Shown here: positions 63,711-64,000 of the stretch, piece by piece
Numbering within the stretch: position 1 is the stretch's first letter
Layout of the letters: each line of letters opens with the position of its first letter
Assembly (NCBI RefSeq): GCF_004768465.1
Contig: NZ_SRMF01000001.1
Location: 718,232 to 782,231 of the forward strand
Source of the DNA: Natronospirillum operosum
GTDB taxonomy: Bacteria > Pseudomonadota > Gammaproteobacteria > Pseudomonadales > Natronospirillaceae
Length of the DNA: 64,000 bases
Reading direction: 5' to 3'
The notes under the pieces: model-generated
The model's database searches: none
What the model saw: only the letters and a program-made list of their open reading frames with translations
Told to the model about the DNA's origin: nothing
Position numbers and translations under genes: made by a program

Positions 63711-63732
63711 GTAGGCTGTGGCCCTTGGCCAC
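63711..63732 (+). repeat. REP-like hairpin with GTAG head, copy 1
   Basis: GTAG (63711-63714), GCT, then stem GTGGCC / GGCCAC around CTT. GTAG-headed stems are the pattern of REP elements mobilised by RAYT transposases. Confidence 0.6.
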
Positions 63733-63832
63733 GCAAGCGCTGTTTTGGCCGCTGCTTCTGGTGCTGGGTGGGGAAAGCCGCCTTCTGCGGGTCAGGGTAC
63801 TACCGCGCGGCGGCCGCACCATCAACCTCCCT

Positions 63833-63872
63833 TGTAGGGAGGGACGCAAGTCCCGATTGGGCCACCAGGCCC
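63833..63872 (+). repeat. REP-like element with GTAG head, copy 2
   Basis: GTAG (63834-63837), GGA, stem GGGAC/GTCCC around a GCAA tetraloop (63841-63854), GATT, second stem GGGCC/GGCCC around ACCA (63859-63872). Same body as copy 4, spaced 108 bp. Confidence 0.75.
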
Positions 63873-63901
63873 CCACAGGAGGACAGCTGGCGCCGCCTGT
63901 C

Positions 63902-63922
63902 GCGACTCGCGTCGCTCGCTAC
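63902..63922 (-). repeat. REP-like hairpin with GTAG head, copy 3 (inverted)
   Basis: On the minus strand: GTAG (complement of 63919-63922), CGA, stem GCGAC/GTCGC around GCGA. Opposite to copy 2, so the two form a back-to-back REP pair of the BIME type. Confidence 0.7.
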
Positions 63923-63940
63923 AAATGAGGCACCCATCCC

Positions 63941-63980
63941 TGTAGGGAGGGACGCAAGTCCCGATTGGGCCACAAGGCCC
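63941..63980 (+). repeat. REP-like element with GTAG head, copy 4
   Basis: GTAG (63942-63945), GGA, GGGAC-GCAA-GTCCC (63949-63962), GATT, GGGCC-ACAA-GGCCC (63967-63980). Almost identical to copy 2. The 63668-64000 stretch after ffh holds no gene; the 67-codon frame across it is only the GC-rich repeat. Confidence 0.75.
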
Positions 63981-64000
63981 GCACAGGAGACGGCTGGCGC

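Noticed and set aside
63725..63928. 67-codon ORF after ffh
   Set aside because: It spans REP-like hairpins and is Arg/Gly-rich without a ribosome site; rpsP, usual after ffh, is not reached.

Overview
The window looks like chromosome of a moderately GC-rich gammaproteobacterium. Evidence: a recC-recB-recD operon instead of addAB, the hscC/J-protein pair, a TyrR-type regulator with a perfect TyrR box, YdiJ, YaeR-like VOC, ArgP/LysE and the corB-ypjD-ffh neighbourhood. I cannot name the genus from sequence alone; a marine or halophilic lineage is only a guess. No rRNA, tRNA, CRISPR array, phage gene or complete insertion sequence was seen.

Layout. 1-2.4 kb: a J-domain protein (cut by the window edge) and HscC. 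2.5-9.3 kb: accessory small genes: an NAD(P)-binding protein behind a MerR-type promoter, a divergent LysR/SDR pair with a nested palindrome, an SMR transporter remnant, a patch of small uncharacterised proteins (one DUF5071-like, one UPF0175-like), a GNAT and a membrane diguanylate cyclase. 9.3-14 kb: Hsp20, then a histidine kinase overlapping a REC/GGDEF/EAL regulator. 14-19 kb: ribH under an FMN riboswitch, ltaE, an exported nuclease-domain/PDZ protein, YaeR-like VOC, HDAC-like hydrolase, UPF0178. 18.9-25.4 kb: PagL-like deacylase, FrnE-like DsbA, AzlCD, MATE, DMT, LysE/ArgP. 25.4-34.8 kb: recCBD. 35-42.3 kb: coiled-coil small protein, class II DAHP synthase, D-2-hydroxyglutarate dehydrogenase, CBS protein, proS.

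42.5-52.4 kb is the most unusual part: seven genes on the plus strand, every junction overlapping by 4 or 10 bp: class I-like HMG-CoA reductase, UbiA-family prenyltransferase, an ATP-grasp/PEP-utiliser phosphotransferase of rifampicin-phosphotransferase layout, a BtaA-like DUF3419 aminocarboxypropyltransferase, a dolichol-kinase-like membrane protein, a GNAT and an OleC-like adenylating enzyme. No other mevalonate-pathway gene is present. I infer a dedicated pathway for an unusual lipid or prenylated product; the product is unknown.

52.4-63.7 kb: aldo/keto reductase, glyoxalase, FemAB-like GNAT, HIT protein, GGDEF/EAL protein, TyrR, TrmJ, CorB-like, YpjD-like and Ffh. The last 333 bases hold no gene but a group of GTAG-headed REP-like hairpins. 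Heptad (7-bp period) repeats occur at about 40.0 and 53.9 kb, and a large palindrome at 59.1 kb.
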